A DNA stretch of 20,007 bases from CAZMMV01 sp964637035 (GCA_964637035.1 CAZWTU010000025.1:1-20007), one strand, 5' to 3'; shown: positions 1 through 7,586, counted from the stretch's first letter. Translations and numbers: made by a program. Notes: a model not told the origin generated them from the letters alone.

Positions 1-170
1 CTTATTTGGGCATCCATTTTCTGTGATATTGCTAGTCCTGCTGCATCATCTGAAGCCCTGTTTATTCTTTTGCCTGAGGAAAGTCTTTCTAAAGCTTTCT
101 GCAATCCTTGGGTATTTATGTTTAATAGTCTGTGTGTATTTAATGCTGGTATATTATTATTTATTCTCAT
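1..170 (-). CDS. hag: Flagellin, N-terminal part (gene runs off the window)
   Basis: This is the major filament subunit of the bacterial flagellum, exported by the flagellar type III system. Translating the minus strand from the ATG at 170-168 gives MRINNNIPALNTHRLL, then a stretch with LERLSSGKRINRASDDAAG and LAISQKM. This is the classic conserved D0/D1 N-terminal helix of flagellin. Only about 56 codons are visible, because the rest lies before base 1. The start is supported by a strong G-rich ribosome binding site (GAGGGGGAT) just upstream. The start lies inside the last codons of the 67-codon ORF (overlap 157-170), so translation may be coupled. I see no SigD-type promoter directly upstream, so within the window it appears to be read from the promoter at 2755-2781. 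Family assignment is very sure; whether it is the main or a secondary flagellin cannot be told. Confidence 0.93.
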   Translation of the reverse strand, partial: MRINNNIPALNTHRLLNINTQGLQKALERLSSGKRINRASDDAAGLAISQKMDAQI

Positions 171-360
171 CCTTATCCCCCTCTAATTTGTTTATATTCT
201 CTATAAATGTTATTACTTGCCCTAAAATTTCAAACATTTCATCTGGCAGCCTATCTACATCTTTTTTCCTTTCTCTTTCTTCCAGGTCTATATCTTCCAG
301 TGATAAGTCTTTTGTATAGGCTCTTTCTATATCTTTCTTTCGTATAAGTCTCCTTTTCAA
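157..360 (-). CDS. Small hypothetical protein between FliK-like gene and flagellin
   Basis: This is a 67-codon ORF of unknown function. It starts with TTG, and the start shares bases with the TGA stop of the upstream FliK-like gene (TTGA overlap). It ends 14 bp inside the flagellin gene. The tight packing on both sides argues that it is a real, translationally coupled member of the operon. The product is highly charged. It has a basic N-terminus (MKRRLIRKKDIERAY), an acidic middle, a short more hydrophobic stretch (EMFEILGQVITFIENI) and an acidic, lysine-containing tail. There is no signal peptide, membrane segment or motif that I recognise. The context suggests a motility-related accessory or chaperone-like role, but that is inference. 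The TTG start has only a weak GGTGGT ribosome binding site, so expression could be low. Confidence 0.55.
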   Translation of the reverse strand: MKRRLIRKKDIERAYTKDLSLEDIDLEERERKKDVDRLPDEMFEILGQVITFIENINKLEGDKDENK

Positions 361-2720
361 TCTACCACCAACCTAGCTTTATTCTTTAGTGTATATCCTA
401 TTTTTTCAAGAGATTTTTCTAAATCTACCATCTTATTATCTATAAGGTGATTTGCCTCTCCCATATTTATTGTTACTCCCTTGCCTATAACCTGAATATC
501 CATATCTACTAGGCCCAGATTATCTGTATCTAAAGATATATAAAAGCTCATATTATTCTTATCTATAGCTTTATTTACATCAGGGACTATTAGATTAAGG
601 TTTTTATATTCATCACCTATTTTTACGGGTATTTGCATTAGCATATCTTTTTTAGATATCTTTTCTTGTATTTGTATATAGACATCCTTTTTAGGATTTT
701 CCTTGTTTTCGCCTGATGAATTTTCAGGATTATTTAAGCTATTTACCAAATCCTTATAATCTTCCTTAAAGCCTTTGTCCCCATTTTTCAGGGAATCTGA
801 TACTTTTTCTCCCAAAAGCTTTATGGCCTCTTTGTATTCTTCCTTATATTGGAGGTTTTGTGGGTCACTTGTTGATTTTAATATATTAGCTAAACCCTTT
901 TCTCCATTTAAATAGCTATTAATATCCTTTATTTCTTTTAAGGTCATTTGTAGATTATTCTTCATTATTAAAGGAATTATCTTTTCTTGATTGCCCTTAA
1001 TATTCCTAAGGTCTTTTGTCATTTGATCTATTGCCTTATACTTATTTATCTTTTCCTCTATAAACTTATTTAACTGGTCTATAGGCATATGTTCTATGAT
1101 TTTACCGGTCTTAATAGATTCTTTAACCATATTTGTAGTTAGATTGTTTCTTAGTTTTAAATATTCTTCTTGTATGTGGTTTATTTCTTCTTGGTCTACT
1201 TGCCTATTTACTTCCTCAACCTTTGCTGTTTTCTCATTATTAATATATAAATTTTCTAAGGAAAGTCTTTCTTGATTTCTTAGGGTAAGGGCTATGGTAT
1301 TAAAATTTAGCCTTTGTCCCAAGCTTGTAAAGATCTTAGATATATGGATTGTCTTTGCCACTGTTTTTTCTTCCAGGGTAAATTCCCTTGAATCTTCACT
1401 TTCTATGATTTCCTTTAAGGACCTAAGGGTAAAATCTTCATCCTTTTTTATTAAGTTTAAGAGGTCTTTATCCTTTATACTGCCTAATAGTTCAACTTGT
1501 TCTTTTATTTCCCTTATTTTGTCTTCTGTAAGATTGTCATCTATCTCCTTAGAAGACTCCCCATTTTTCAACTCATCTACTAATGCAAATATATCTTCTT
1601 CCAGTATATTTACATTTTCCTTGCTTAATCTTCCTATGGTTTTTACATCTAATAATCCTAATAGGTCTTTTACTGCAGCCTTCATGCCTATTACCTTTTC
1701 GTACTTATCCTTGTCTACTTCCATATTATTGACTATAAATTCCCTTAGTATATTTAAACTTTCAGGACTTTCTCCTATTTGTAAATCGGATAGTATTATC
1801 TTCAAACTATCAATATTAGTTTCTTCCACTATGGTAAAGCCTTCAAAATGCTTTGCCTCTTCATTGGCATTTATACTTGCCTTAGTGTAGGAATTATTGG
1901 CCCTAAACAAGCTTTCTATATTAAACTCCATTTCTTCATTTAAAAGCCTTACATAGGTATCATCTTTCACTGTCTTTAAATTCTTTAGCTTTGATAATAC
2001 TTCTACTGTTTTATCTATGTTTTCCTTAGTAATGGGAAGTTTTTCTTTGTGTAATTGTATTATTGTATCATAAACATCCTTTCCCATTTTTTGACCATAT
2101 ACTTCCTTTCCTATCTCCTCAGCTTCCTTATAGGTTAGGTCTTTTTTGGATTGGAAAAACCTACTTAATAATCTAGATGATTTACCATCTTCCATATCTT
2201 CTAAAGCCTCTGATATCCTTTGAAGGTTTTCTTCTTCCAGGTTGATTCCCCTGTCCATAAGTTTTATAGCTGATTTAGTATCTAATTTGTCTATTATTTT
2301 ATTTAAAAATTCCCTAGACTTTATATAGGATTTTATATTCGTTTGGCTTATTTGTATTCCATTTCTTAGAAGGTGTTCTACCATTCTTACATTTTCTTCT
2401 GTATATTCTAAAGCTAATTCTCCCAATATCTCTTCTACTTTTCTAGTTTCTTCACTATCATTTGCAATTTCTTCTTTTTCTTCTACTTTATAAGAAACAA
2501 TATCCTCTTTGTCTATTTTTATATCTTCCCCAATTTCCCCCTCTACTGGGTCCTTTAATCTTAGGGTGTATTCCACCAGTTTACTGGCTACCATGCTTTC
2601 TACTTTGATGTTCTTTCCACTTTTATCCACTAAAAGACCCTCCACATCAAAGGGTAGAGTGGGGGTTGTGCCGTAGGAATTTATTATATTATCTCTATTA
2701 TTAATTGCCAGGTTTTGCAT
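357..2720 (-). CDS. FliK-like flagellar hook-length control protein (DUF6240-like)
   Basis: This is a large (787 aa), charged, probably mostly helical cytoplasmic protein with no signal peptide. The C-terminal 80 or so residues contain FYISLDTDNLGLVDMDIQVIG and end near LEKIGYTLKNKARLVV. This resembles the FliK/Flg_hook C-terminal domain, where an LGxVxVxI strand is followed by a helix and a final GY. In FliK that domain switches export from hook to filament subunits. The preceding 650 residues carry a degenerate motif seen at several places (G/L-x-I-x-x-x-N-I, for example NGIQISQTNI, RGINLEEENL, KLPITKENI and NNLQMTLKEI). This suggests a repeated helical module like that of clostridial flagellar proteins annotated DUF6240. 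The ATG has an AAGGAAGGAAG ribosome binding site and lies about 28 nt after the expected start point of a SigD-type promoter. Being directly upstream of flagellin fits a hook-to-filament role. The flagellar link is fairly sure; true FliK function is inference. Confidence 0.72.
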   Translation of the reverse strand: MQNLAINNRDNIINSYGTTPTLPFDVEGLLVDKSGKNIKVESMVASKLVEYTLRLKDPVEGEIGEDIKIDKEDIVSYKVEEKEEIANDSEETRKVEEILGELALEYTEENVRMVEHLLRNGIQISQTNIKSYIKSREFLNKIIDKLDTKSAIKLMDRGINLEEENLQRISEALEDMEDGKSSRLLSRFFQSKKDLTYKEAEEIGKEVYGQKMGKDVYDTIIQLHKEKLPITKENIDKTVEVLSKLKNLKTVKDDTYVRLLNEEMEFNIESLFRANNSYTKASINANEEAKHFEGFTIVEETNIDSLKIILSDLQIGESPESLNILREFIVNNMEVDKDKYEKVIGMKAAVKDLLGLLDVKTIGRLSKENVNILEEDIFALVDELKNGESSKEIDDNLTEDKIREIKEQVELLGSIKDKDLLNLIKKDEDFTLRSLKEIIESEDSREFTLEEKTVAKTIHISKIFTSLGQRLNFNTIALTLRNQERLSLENLYINNEKTAKVEEVNRQVDQEEINHIQEEYLKLRNNLTTNMVKESIKTGKIIEHMPIDQLNKFIEEKINKYKAIDQMTKDLRNIKGNQEKIIPLIMKNNLQMTLKEIKDINSYLNGEKGLANILKSTSDPQNLQYKEEYKEAIKLLGEKVSDSLKNGDKGFKEDYKDLVNSLNNPENSSGENKENPKKDVYIQIQEKISKKDMLMQIPVKIGDEYKNLNLIVPDVNKAIDKNNMSFYISLDTDNLGLVDMDIQVIGKGVTINMGEANHLIDNKMVDLEKSLEKIGYTLKNKARLVVD

Positions 2721-2754
2721 AATAAACTTCCTTCCTTTCTTTTCTCTATCTTAT

Positions 2755-2781
2755 ATATCGTCATAAGCCAGGTATTTCTTA
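2755..2781 (-). promoter_or_regulatory. SigD (sigma-28, motility) promoter for the FliK-like/flagellin operon
   Basis: Read on the minus strand, the site is TAAG, a 15-nt spacer, then GACGATAT. The SigD consensus is TAAA-N15-GCCGATAT, so the match is 3/4 and 7/8 with exact spacing. The predicted start of transcription is about 28 nt before the ATG of the FliK-like gene. The downstream genes encode a FliK-like protein and flagellin, which are typical SigD targets, so sequence and context agree. Confidence 0.8.
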
Positions 2782-2805
2782 AGTAATTGTTATTTTTTCC
2801 TCCGT

Positions 2806-2836
2806 TTGGTCGATAATATATGATAATATGTATAAT
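2806..2836 (+). promoter_or_regulatory. Possible sigma-A promoter for yaaR
   Basis: A perfect TATAAT lies at 2831-2836, 20 nt before the yaaR ATG. The best -35 candidate is TTGGTC at 2806-2811, with a long 19-nt spacer. The -10 box is good but the -35 and spacing are weak. It lies divergent from the SigD-type promoter of the motility operon. Confidence 0.4.
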
Positions 2837-2856
2837 AGATTAGGGGTGCTTTTAAA

Positions 2857-3303
2857 ATGAGTAAAATTAATAGGATAAGGGGTAAGGATATTTCTCCTAT
2901 TCAAACTTCAAGAGCTGTAGATAGGAAAGCTATAAAGGATACTTTTAAAGTTAAATTAGCTGCCATAGAACAAGAGCATATTAGGGCTGAATTGAACACT
3001 ATATATGAACAAATAGAAGATTATTCTGGTAAGTTGTCAAAACGACTATTTATAGATGATTTAATTTCCTATAAAAAACTTGTTAGGGAATTTTTAAATA
3101 TATCTGTCAATAACTCCCATGTCTTCTTCAAGGAAAGTTCCTTAGATAGAAGGGGTAGACATAGGATTTATTCCCTTGTGAAAAAGGTAGATGAGGAATT
3201 AGATGAATTAACCAAGGATTTTATAGATATTGAAAATAAGCGGATAAACATCCTTAAAAGATTGGACGATATAAATGGAATCTTAATGGATATAATGACA
3301 TAG
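2857..3303 (+). CDS. yaaR: YaaR family protein (DUF327)
   Basis: This is a 148-aa soluble, helical, charged protein of the conserved Firmicute YaaR/DUF327 family, whose usual length is close to 146 aa. Family-like features are the middle segment KRLFIDDLISYKKLVREFL, where a helical core follows a variable N-terminus, and the ending in which ...LTKDFIDIENKRINILKRLDD leads to an 'I-x-G-I-L-x-D' finish. No catalytic motif, signal peptide or membrane segment is seen, and the biochemical role of the family is unknown. The ATG follows an AGGGGTG ribosome binding site at good spacing. In Bacillus yaaR sits among DNA replication and repair genes. Here it stands alone, divergent from a motility operon and 61 bp ahead of ddl, so the location tells little about its job. 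Confidence 0.78.
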   Translation: MSKINRIRGKDISPIQTSRAVDRKAIKDTFKVKLAAIEQEHIRAELNTIYEQIEDYSGKLSKRLFIDDLISYKKLVREFLNISVNNSHVFFKESSLDRRGRHRIYSLVKKVDEELDELTKDFIDIENKRINILKRLDDINGILMDIMT

Positions 3304-3325
3304 TAAAGAATACTTGTGATATAAT
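3295..3325 (+). promoter_or_regulatory. Extended -10 promoter for ddl-murF
   Basis: An ATGACA -35 (3295-3300, 5/6 to consensus, inside the last codons of yaaR) is followed after 19 nt by TATAAT (3320-3325). TG one base upstream gives an extended -10 element (TGATATAAT). It is placed correctly, about 40 nt before the ddl ATG. Read-through from yaaR is also possible, since no terminator separates the two genes. Confidence 0.6.
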
Positions 3326-3364
3326 ATATTAATTAATAGAAAAAAGAATTTTGGAGGTTGAAAG

Positions 3365-4444
3365 ATGAAAAAAAACATATACGTACTTTGCGGTGGAAAA
3401 TCTGTGGAACACGAGGTGTCTTTAAAAAGCGCTTCAGCCATAATTAATGCAATAGACAGGCAAAAATATAATGTTTATCCTATATATATTACATATGAAG
3501 GTGTATGGTGTAATTTAGGTTTATGGAATAAGAAAATTGAAAATCCAGGGGAATTACAAAAGCCTTGTGATTCTACTGTATTTCGTTCCATGGGGGAATT
3601 TTTAACTGACCTTATCAGTGAGGATGAAGAAAATATAGTATTCCCAGCCTTACATGGACCTAATGGGGAAGATGGAACCATTCAAGGATTTTTAGAACTA
3701 TTAAACATTCCCTATGTAGGAAATGAGGTATTATCTTCCTCTCTAGCTATGGACAAAGCCTTGGCTAAGGATTTATTAAGTAAATATAATATTCCCCAGG
3801 TAAAGTATTTTGCCTTTAAACATTATGATTGGAATATAAACAAAGAAAAATATTGTAAGCAAGCGGAAGAAAAGATAGGCTATCCTTCTTATGTAAAGCC
3901 TTCTAATGGGGGTTCCAGTGTTGGAATTACTATTGCTAGTAATAGGGATGAGTTAAAAGCTTCCATTGAAGAAGCCTTCCTATATGATGGCAAGGTAATT
4001 ATTGAGGAGGAAGCTCTTGCAAGGGAAATGCAAGTCTCAGTAATAGGTAATCATGAGCCAAAGGCTTCATTACCTGGAGAATTTATTTTAGAAAAACCAT
4101 TTTTTGACTATAATGCAAAATATATAGACAATACATTAATTCCTGTAGTACCTGCCAACTTAGAGCCAGAGGTTACTGACAAGGTAAGGGAATTAGCTGT
4201 TAAGACTTTCAAGCTATTGAATTGTAATGGACTTGCTAGAGTTGATATCTTTGTTACAGATGAAAACCAAGTCTTTGTAAATGAGGTCAACACAATGCCA
4301 GGTTTTACACCTGTAAGTATGACGCCTGTACTGTGGGAGGCTACTGATGGAACTAGCTATGGTGAATTAGTTGAAATTCTTATCCAATTTGCCCTAGAAA
4401 GATATAAGGAGAAAGAATCCATTATTAATAGGAGAGAAGATTAA
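3365..4444 (+). CDS. ddl: D-alanine--D-alanine ligase
   Basis: This is a cytoplasmic ATP-grasp enzyme that joins two D-alanines to give D-Ala-D-Ala, the end of the peptidoglycan stem peptide. The N-terminal domain has GGKSVEHEVSLKSA, with the conserved Glu at residue 15 that binds the first D-Ala. It continues with FPALHGPNGEDGTIQGFLE. The ATP-grasp part has VKPSNGGSSVG and the paired EEEALAREMQVSVIG. The magnesium site and C-terminal loop lie in NEVNTMPGFTPVSM. The segment FFDYNAKY keeps the tyrosine equivalent to Tyr216 of E. coli DdlB, which favours D-Ala over D-lactate as second substrate, so I read it as an ordinary Ddl rather than a VanA-type ligase. At 359 aa its length is typical. A GGAGG site lies 7 nt before the ATG. 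Its stop overlaps the murF start by one base (TAATG), linking synthesis of the dipeptide to the enzyme that uses it. Confidence 0.96.
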   Translation: MKKNIYVLCGGKSVEHEVSLKSASAIINAIDRQKYNVYPIYITYEGVWCNLGLWNKKIENPGELQKPCDSTVFRSMGEFLTDLISEDEENIVFPALHGPNGEDGTIQGFLELLNIPYVGNEVLSSSLAMDKALAKDLLSKYNIPQVKYFAFKHYDWNINKEKYCKQAEEKIGYPSYVKPSNGGSSVGITIASNRDELKASIEEAFLYDGKVIIEEEALAREMQVSVIGNHEPKASLPGEFILEKPFFDYNAKYIDNTLIPVVPANLEPEVTDKVRELAVKTFKLLNCNGLARVDIFVTDENQVFVNEVNTMPGFTPVSMTPVLWEATDGTSYGELVEILIQFALERYKEKESIINRRED

Positions 4445-5820
4445 TGATAATTAGAAACTTAGGCCAAATCCAAAAGATGTGTGGTGGATTTGGATTAAAA
4501 GAAAAATATAGTGATGTGGAAATATATGGAGTATCTACTGATTCTAGAAGTATTACCTCAGAAAAACTTTTTATCCCTTTGATAGGGGAAAATTTTGATG
4601 GACATAAATTTATAGGGGATGTTATAGACAAGAAGGTTAAAGGTGCCTTGTGGGATAAGGACCAAGCAATACCGGATGTGGATTTTCCTTTTATTCTAGT
4701 TGAAGATACGACTTTGGCTTTACAAGAATTGGCCAGGTCCTACTGTAAAGAAGTAGGTCCAAAGGTAATTGGCATAACTGGCAGTAATGGGAAAACTTCT
4801 ACTAAGGATATATTGGCAGGTCTTTTAGAAACACAATATAAGACCCATAAAACCAAAGGAAACTTTAATAATGGAATTGGTGTTCCTTTGACCTTACTTG
4901 ACATGAATGAGGATACTGAAATGGCTGTTATTGAAATGGGCATGGATAATTTCGGGCAAATCGAGCTACTTACAAGTATTGCTCCCCCTGATGCAGCTGT
5001 AATTACTAATATAGGGGAAGCCCATTTAGATGATCTAATAGTTCCTGAGAACATTGCAAAGGCTAAACTTGAAATACTTAAGGGTTTAAAGAAAGATAAA
5101 TTGTTCCTATACTATGGTGACGATTCTATGCTGAAAAGGGAAGTAGAAAACATAGTCTCATCCCATGAAATTAAAAGCTTTGGAAGTAAAGACTTTAATG
5201 ACTATCAACCGGAAATTCTTTTTATAAATGAACAAGGGGATAGCTTTTATTTAAGAGAACCTAAATCTCCTGAACTATTTTTACCTATGTTAGGCGAACA
5301 CCAAGTTTTAAATGCTACTGCAGCCATTGGAATAGCCAGGTATTTTAATATTTCCTTTGAGAATATTAAAAAAGGCCTCTTAAATGTGGATAAAACTGGT
5401 ATGAGAAATGAATTAGTTCAGGCTGATGGATTTTCAATATTAGACGATTCCTACAAGTCAAATCCAGCTTCTGTACTAGCTGCCCTAAATACCCTATATT
5501 CCATTGAAGGCTATGAACAAAAAATTGCAGTACTGGGGGATATGCTGGGAATAGGTGATGATGAAATTAATATGCATAAAGATATTGGACTAAAGTTAGA
5601 TGTGGATAAGGTAGATTACCTATTTACTATAGGTGACCTGGGTCGATATATTTATGAAGCAGCCAAGACCAATTTTCCTGATGATAGGGCCTATCATTTT
5701 GATGTTAAGAAAGATATGGTGGAAAAAATCAGAGAAGTCGTAATACCAAATGCTTTGGTTCTAGTAAAGGCTTCTAGACCTTTGGCTATGGAGGAAGTTG
5801 TAGAGGCACTTAAAAAGTAG
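4444..5820 (+). CDS. murF: UDP-MurNAc-tripeptide--D-alanyl-D-alanine ligase
   Basis: MurF adds D-Ala-D-Ala to the UDP-MurNAc-tripeptide, the last cytoplasmic step in building the precursor pentapeptide. The 458-aa length is usual. Domain 1 (about residues 1-105) has the GVSTDSRSI segment that contacts the UDP part. The central ATPase has the P-loop GITGSNGKTSTKD (about 110-122), followed by KGNFNNGIGVPLTLL and the Glu/His region GEAHLDDL. The C-terminal domain starts near the TGMRNEL segment and includes DDSYKSNPAS, both Mur ligase hallmarks. It starts at an ATG overlapping the ddl stop, with an AGGAGAG site inside the end of ddl. This is a two-gene operon with ddl, making and using the same dipeptide. 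No terminator follows at once; the next strong one is at 6072-6134, beyond a repeat element. Confidence 0.96.
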   Translation: MIIRNLGQIQKMCGGFGLKEKYSDVEIYGVSTDSRSITSEKLFIPLIGENFDGHKFIGDVIDKKVKGALWDKDQAIPDVDFPFILVEDTTLALQELARSYCKEVGPKVIGITGSNGKTSTKDILAGLLETQYKTHKTKGNFNNGIGVPLTLLDMNEDTEMAVIEMGMDNFGQIELLTSIAPPDAAVITNIGEAHLDDLIVPENIAKAKLEILKGLKKDKLFLYYGDDSMLKREVENIVSSHEIKSFGSKDFNDYQPEILFINEQGDSFYLREPKSPELFLPMLGEHQVLNATAAIGIARYFNISFENIKKGLLNVDKTGMRNELVQADGFSILDDSYKSNPASVLAALNTLYSIEGYEQKIAVLGDMLGIGDDEINMHKDIGLKLDVDKVDYLFTIGDLGRYIYEAAKTNFPDDRAYHFDVKKDMVEKIREVVIPNALVLVKASRPLAMEEVVEALKK

Positions 5821-5830
5821 GGACAGATCG

Positions 5831-5952
5831 AAACAGCTGAAAGTGGTTTATCTGTCATTCCAAGTGAAACCGCTTATCTGTCATTCCGAGTAAACGAGGA
5901 ATCTTAAATGTACTGAAAAGACTAGATACTTCGCTGCGCTCTGTATGACAAA
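5831..5952 (+). repeat. Intergenic palindromic repeat, copy 1 (TGTCATTCCGAG family)
   Basis: This is a non-coding element just after murF. The 14-mer TTATCTGTCATTCC occurs twice (5848-5861 and 5874-5887, offset 26), so the left end is tandemly duplicated. The second copy continues as TGTCATTCCGAG...GAGGAATCT. The right end is TTCGCTGCGCTCTGTATGACA (5930-5950), whose ATGACA is the inverted partner of TGTCAT. Related sequence occurs at 7511-7575 and 11290-11431 in this window. Elements of the form TGTCATTC...GAATGACA with an internal TTCGCTGCGCTC are known as dispersed intergenic repeats in many bacteria. There is no transposase, and the function here is unknown. Confidence 0.7.
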
Positions 5953-6071
5953 TTATTAAATTAGTTTTTTTCAATGGCCTATGACATGTAATTAACTTTC
6001 CACTTGTTTAAGACATAGTTTTGGGTTTGCTATAGAAAAGGCAAAACTTAGATAATAAATAATAAAACATT
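5953..6071. other. Intergenic spacer without a recognised gene
   Basis: This AT-rich spacer lies between the repeat and the terminator. The only structure I see is a 7-bp inverted repeat, AGTTTTG (6017-6023) and CAAAACT (6042-6048), with a long loop and no T-run. No ORF with a ribosome binding site is apparent. Confidence 0.5.
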
Positions 6072-6134
6072 AAAATACTCCTTTGAGATTAACGGATTGA
6101 AAATAAGAATTCGTTAATAAAAGGAGTATTTTTT
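6072..6134. terminator. Nested hairpin terminator between murF and pepT (bidirectional)
   Basis: The outer stem is a perfect 13 bp: AAAATACTCCTTT (6072-6084) pairs with AAAGGAGTATTTT (6120-6132), followed by a T-run on the plus strand. Inside it lies a second stem, ATTAACG (about 6088-6094) with CGTTAAT (about 6112-6118). It lies between the convergent murF and pepT genes and probably ends both transcripts. Confidence 0.8.
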
Positions 6135-6198
6135 ATATCAAGGACGTGCATATATAGGAAAACAAAAGTGTTTAATTAGAACAAAATAAAATCTACCT

Positions 6199-7410
6199 TT
6201 ATTTAGCTACATTCTCAGCAATCTTTGCAATCAGTTTTGAAGCTAATTTCATTGATTCTACAGAGATAAATTCAAATCTTCCGTGGAAGTTATATCCACC
6301 TGTAAATATATTTGGAGTGGGAAGTCCCATATAGGAAAGTCTTGCTCCATCTGTTCCACCTCTTATAGGTTTAATATCAGGTTTTATTCCTAGTTCCTTC
6401 ATTGATTTTTCTGCTAGCTCTATTATTTCCATGTGTGGAACTATTTTTTCCTTCATATTATAATAGGAATCTTTTATTTCTAATGTAATTATGTCTCCAT
6501 ATTTATCATTTAAAAACTCCACTACCCTAGCCATATGGTTTTTCTTTTCTTCAAACTTTTCCATTGAATGGTCCCTGATTATATAGTTAAGTGTAGTATA
6601 ATCTACGGTTCCATTCATATTAATCAAAAGATAAAATCCTTCATAGTCTTCTGTATGTTCTGGTACCTGCGCCCCAGGCAACATGCCGTCAAGCTCCATG
6701 GCTACTTTAGATGAATTTATCATAATATTTTTTGCAGTTCCAGGATGAACATTTTTACCTTGAATTTTTATATTTACACTGGCAGCGTTAAAGTTTTCAT
6801 ATTGTAATTCTCCTAGGGGTCCCCCGTCAATAGTGTAGGCAAAATCTGCATCAAAACCTTCTACATCAAATAGGTTTGCTCCCCTACCTATTTCTTCATC
6901 AGGTGTAAATCCTATTTTAATATCTCCATGCTTTATATGAGGATTGTTGATTAAATATTCCATTGCATGAACTATTTCCGCTATTCCCGCCTTATCGTCA
7001 CCACCTAACAATGTAGTTCCATCTGTTGTAATTAGATTTTGCCCCTTTAAATCTTCTAAGAAAGGAAATTCTTCTAAAGTTATGCTATATTCATCATTTA
7101 ATTTAATATCTCCACCTTCATATTTTATGATTTGTGGATTGGTGCACTTTCCATCTATATCTGGGCTAGTGTCAAAATGGGCTATAAAACCTAGAGTAGG
7201 AACCTCCTTGTCTATATTAGACTTAAGGGTCGCATATACATACCCATGTTCATCTTGTATTACATCTGATAATCCTAGTTCAGCTAATTCTTCTACTAGA
7301 ATTTTCCCAAGTTCCAATTGCCCCTTAGTGCTAGGACAAGCCTCATTATCTGGGTCAGATTTAGTGTCAACGGCGATATACCTTTTAAAACGTTCAACTA
7401 TTTTATCCAT
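6199..7410 (-). CDS. pepT: Peptidase T (tripeptide aminopeptidase)
   Basis: PepT is a cytosolic dinuclear zinc aminopeptidase of the M20 family that removes the N-terminal residue from tripeptides. At 403 aa it has the family's normal length. Metal and catalytic motifs appear in order: GFIAHFDTSPD (His78, Asp80), LLGGDDKAGIAE (the bridging Asp near 139), FTPDEEIGRGA (catalytic Glu and metal Glu at 172-173) and YTIDGGPLG (Asp195). The C-terminal part has RGGTDGARLSYMGLPTPN, followed by NFHGRFEF with the last His ligand. The central KNVHPGTAKN segment belongs to the dimerisation lid. The ATG has a strong AAAGGAGAGG site. The gene stands alone, with its own upstream region at 7411-7586 and convergent with murF. 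A short hairpin (ATCTAC-CTTC-GTAGAT, about 7440-7455) falls in the probable 5-prime leader. It is likely a nutritional or housekeeping peptidase, and no regulator site was recognised. Confidence 0.96.
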   Translation of the reverse strand: MDKIVERFKRYIAVDTKSDPDNEACPSTKGQLELGKILVEELAELGLSDVIQDEHGYVYATLKSNIDKEVPTLGFIAHFDTSPDIDGKCTNPQIIKYEGGDIKLNDEYSITLEEFPFLEDLKGQNLITTDGTTLLGGDDKAGIAEIVHAMEYLINNPHIKHGDIKIGFTPDEEIGRGANLFDVEGFDADFAYTIDGGPLGELQYENFNAASVNIKIQGKNVHPGTAKNIMINSSKVAMELDGMLPGAQVPEHTEDYEGFYLLINMNGTVDYTTLNYIIRDHSMEKFEEKKNHMARVVEFLNDKYGDIITLEIKDSYYNMKEKIVPHMEIIELAEKSMKELGIKPDIKPIRGGTDGARLSYMGLPTPNIFTGGYNFHGRFEFISVESMKLASKLIAKIAENVAK

Positions 7411-7510
7411 ATGGCTACCTCTCCTTTATTTGTTTTTAAATCTACCTTCGTAGATATGCTCCTACTATAGTTAGTTATCAATACATTGGGCTTGCCAAAT
7501 AGGCCTAGCT

Positions 7511-7575
7511 TCTAAAGACAGATTCCTCAACCAGCTCGGAATAACATGCCTTTGCCCCCACCTGTTCTTTAGCGT
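7511..7575 (-). repeat. Intergenic repeat, partial copy 2 (TGTCATTCCGAG family)
   Basis: On the minus strand it reads TGTTATTCCGAG (7535-7546), then after a short gap GAGGAATCT (7520-7528). The same order and sequence occur in copy 1 (TGTCATTCCGAG...GAGGAATCT), with one base changed in the first block. Further along it keeps an AACAG...GTGG stretch as in the other copies. It is a half or decayed element between clpB and pepT. No ordinary terminator for clpB was seen here, so the repeat may be what lies in the 3-prime end of that transcript. Confidence 0.55.
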
Positions 7576-7586
7576 TTACTCAGATT

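Noticed and set aside
1294..1890. 198-codon plus-strand ORF inside the FliK-like gene
   Set aside because: It is antisense to a well-supported coding frame, is Ser/Leu/Phe-rich as expected for the mirror of a Lys/Glu-rich gene, and has no ribosome binding site or family resemblance.
3365..4444. VanA-type D-Ala-D-Lac ligase
   Set aside because: The DYNAKY segment keeps the tyrosine of ordinary Ddl enzymes, the partner gene is murF, and no van genes are nearby.
5848..5887. Possible CRISPR repeat (TTATCTGTCATTCC twice)
   Set aside because: Only two copies 26 nt apart, no further units and no cas genes; it fits an intergenic repeat element better.
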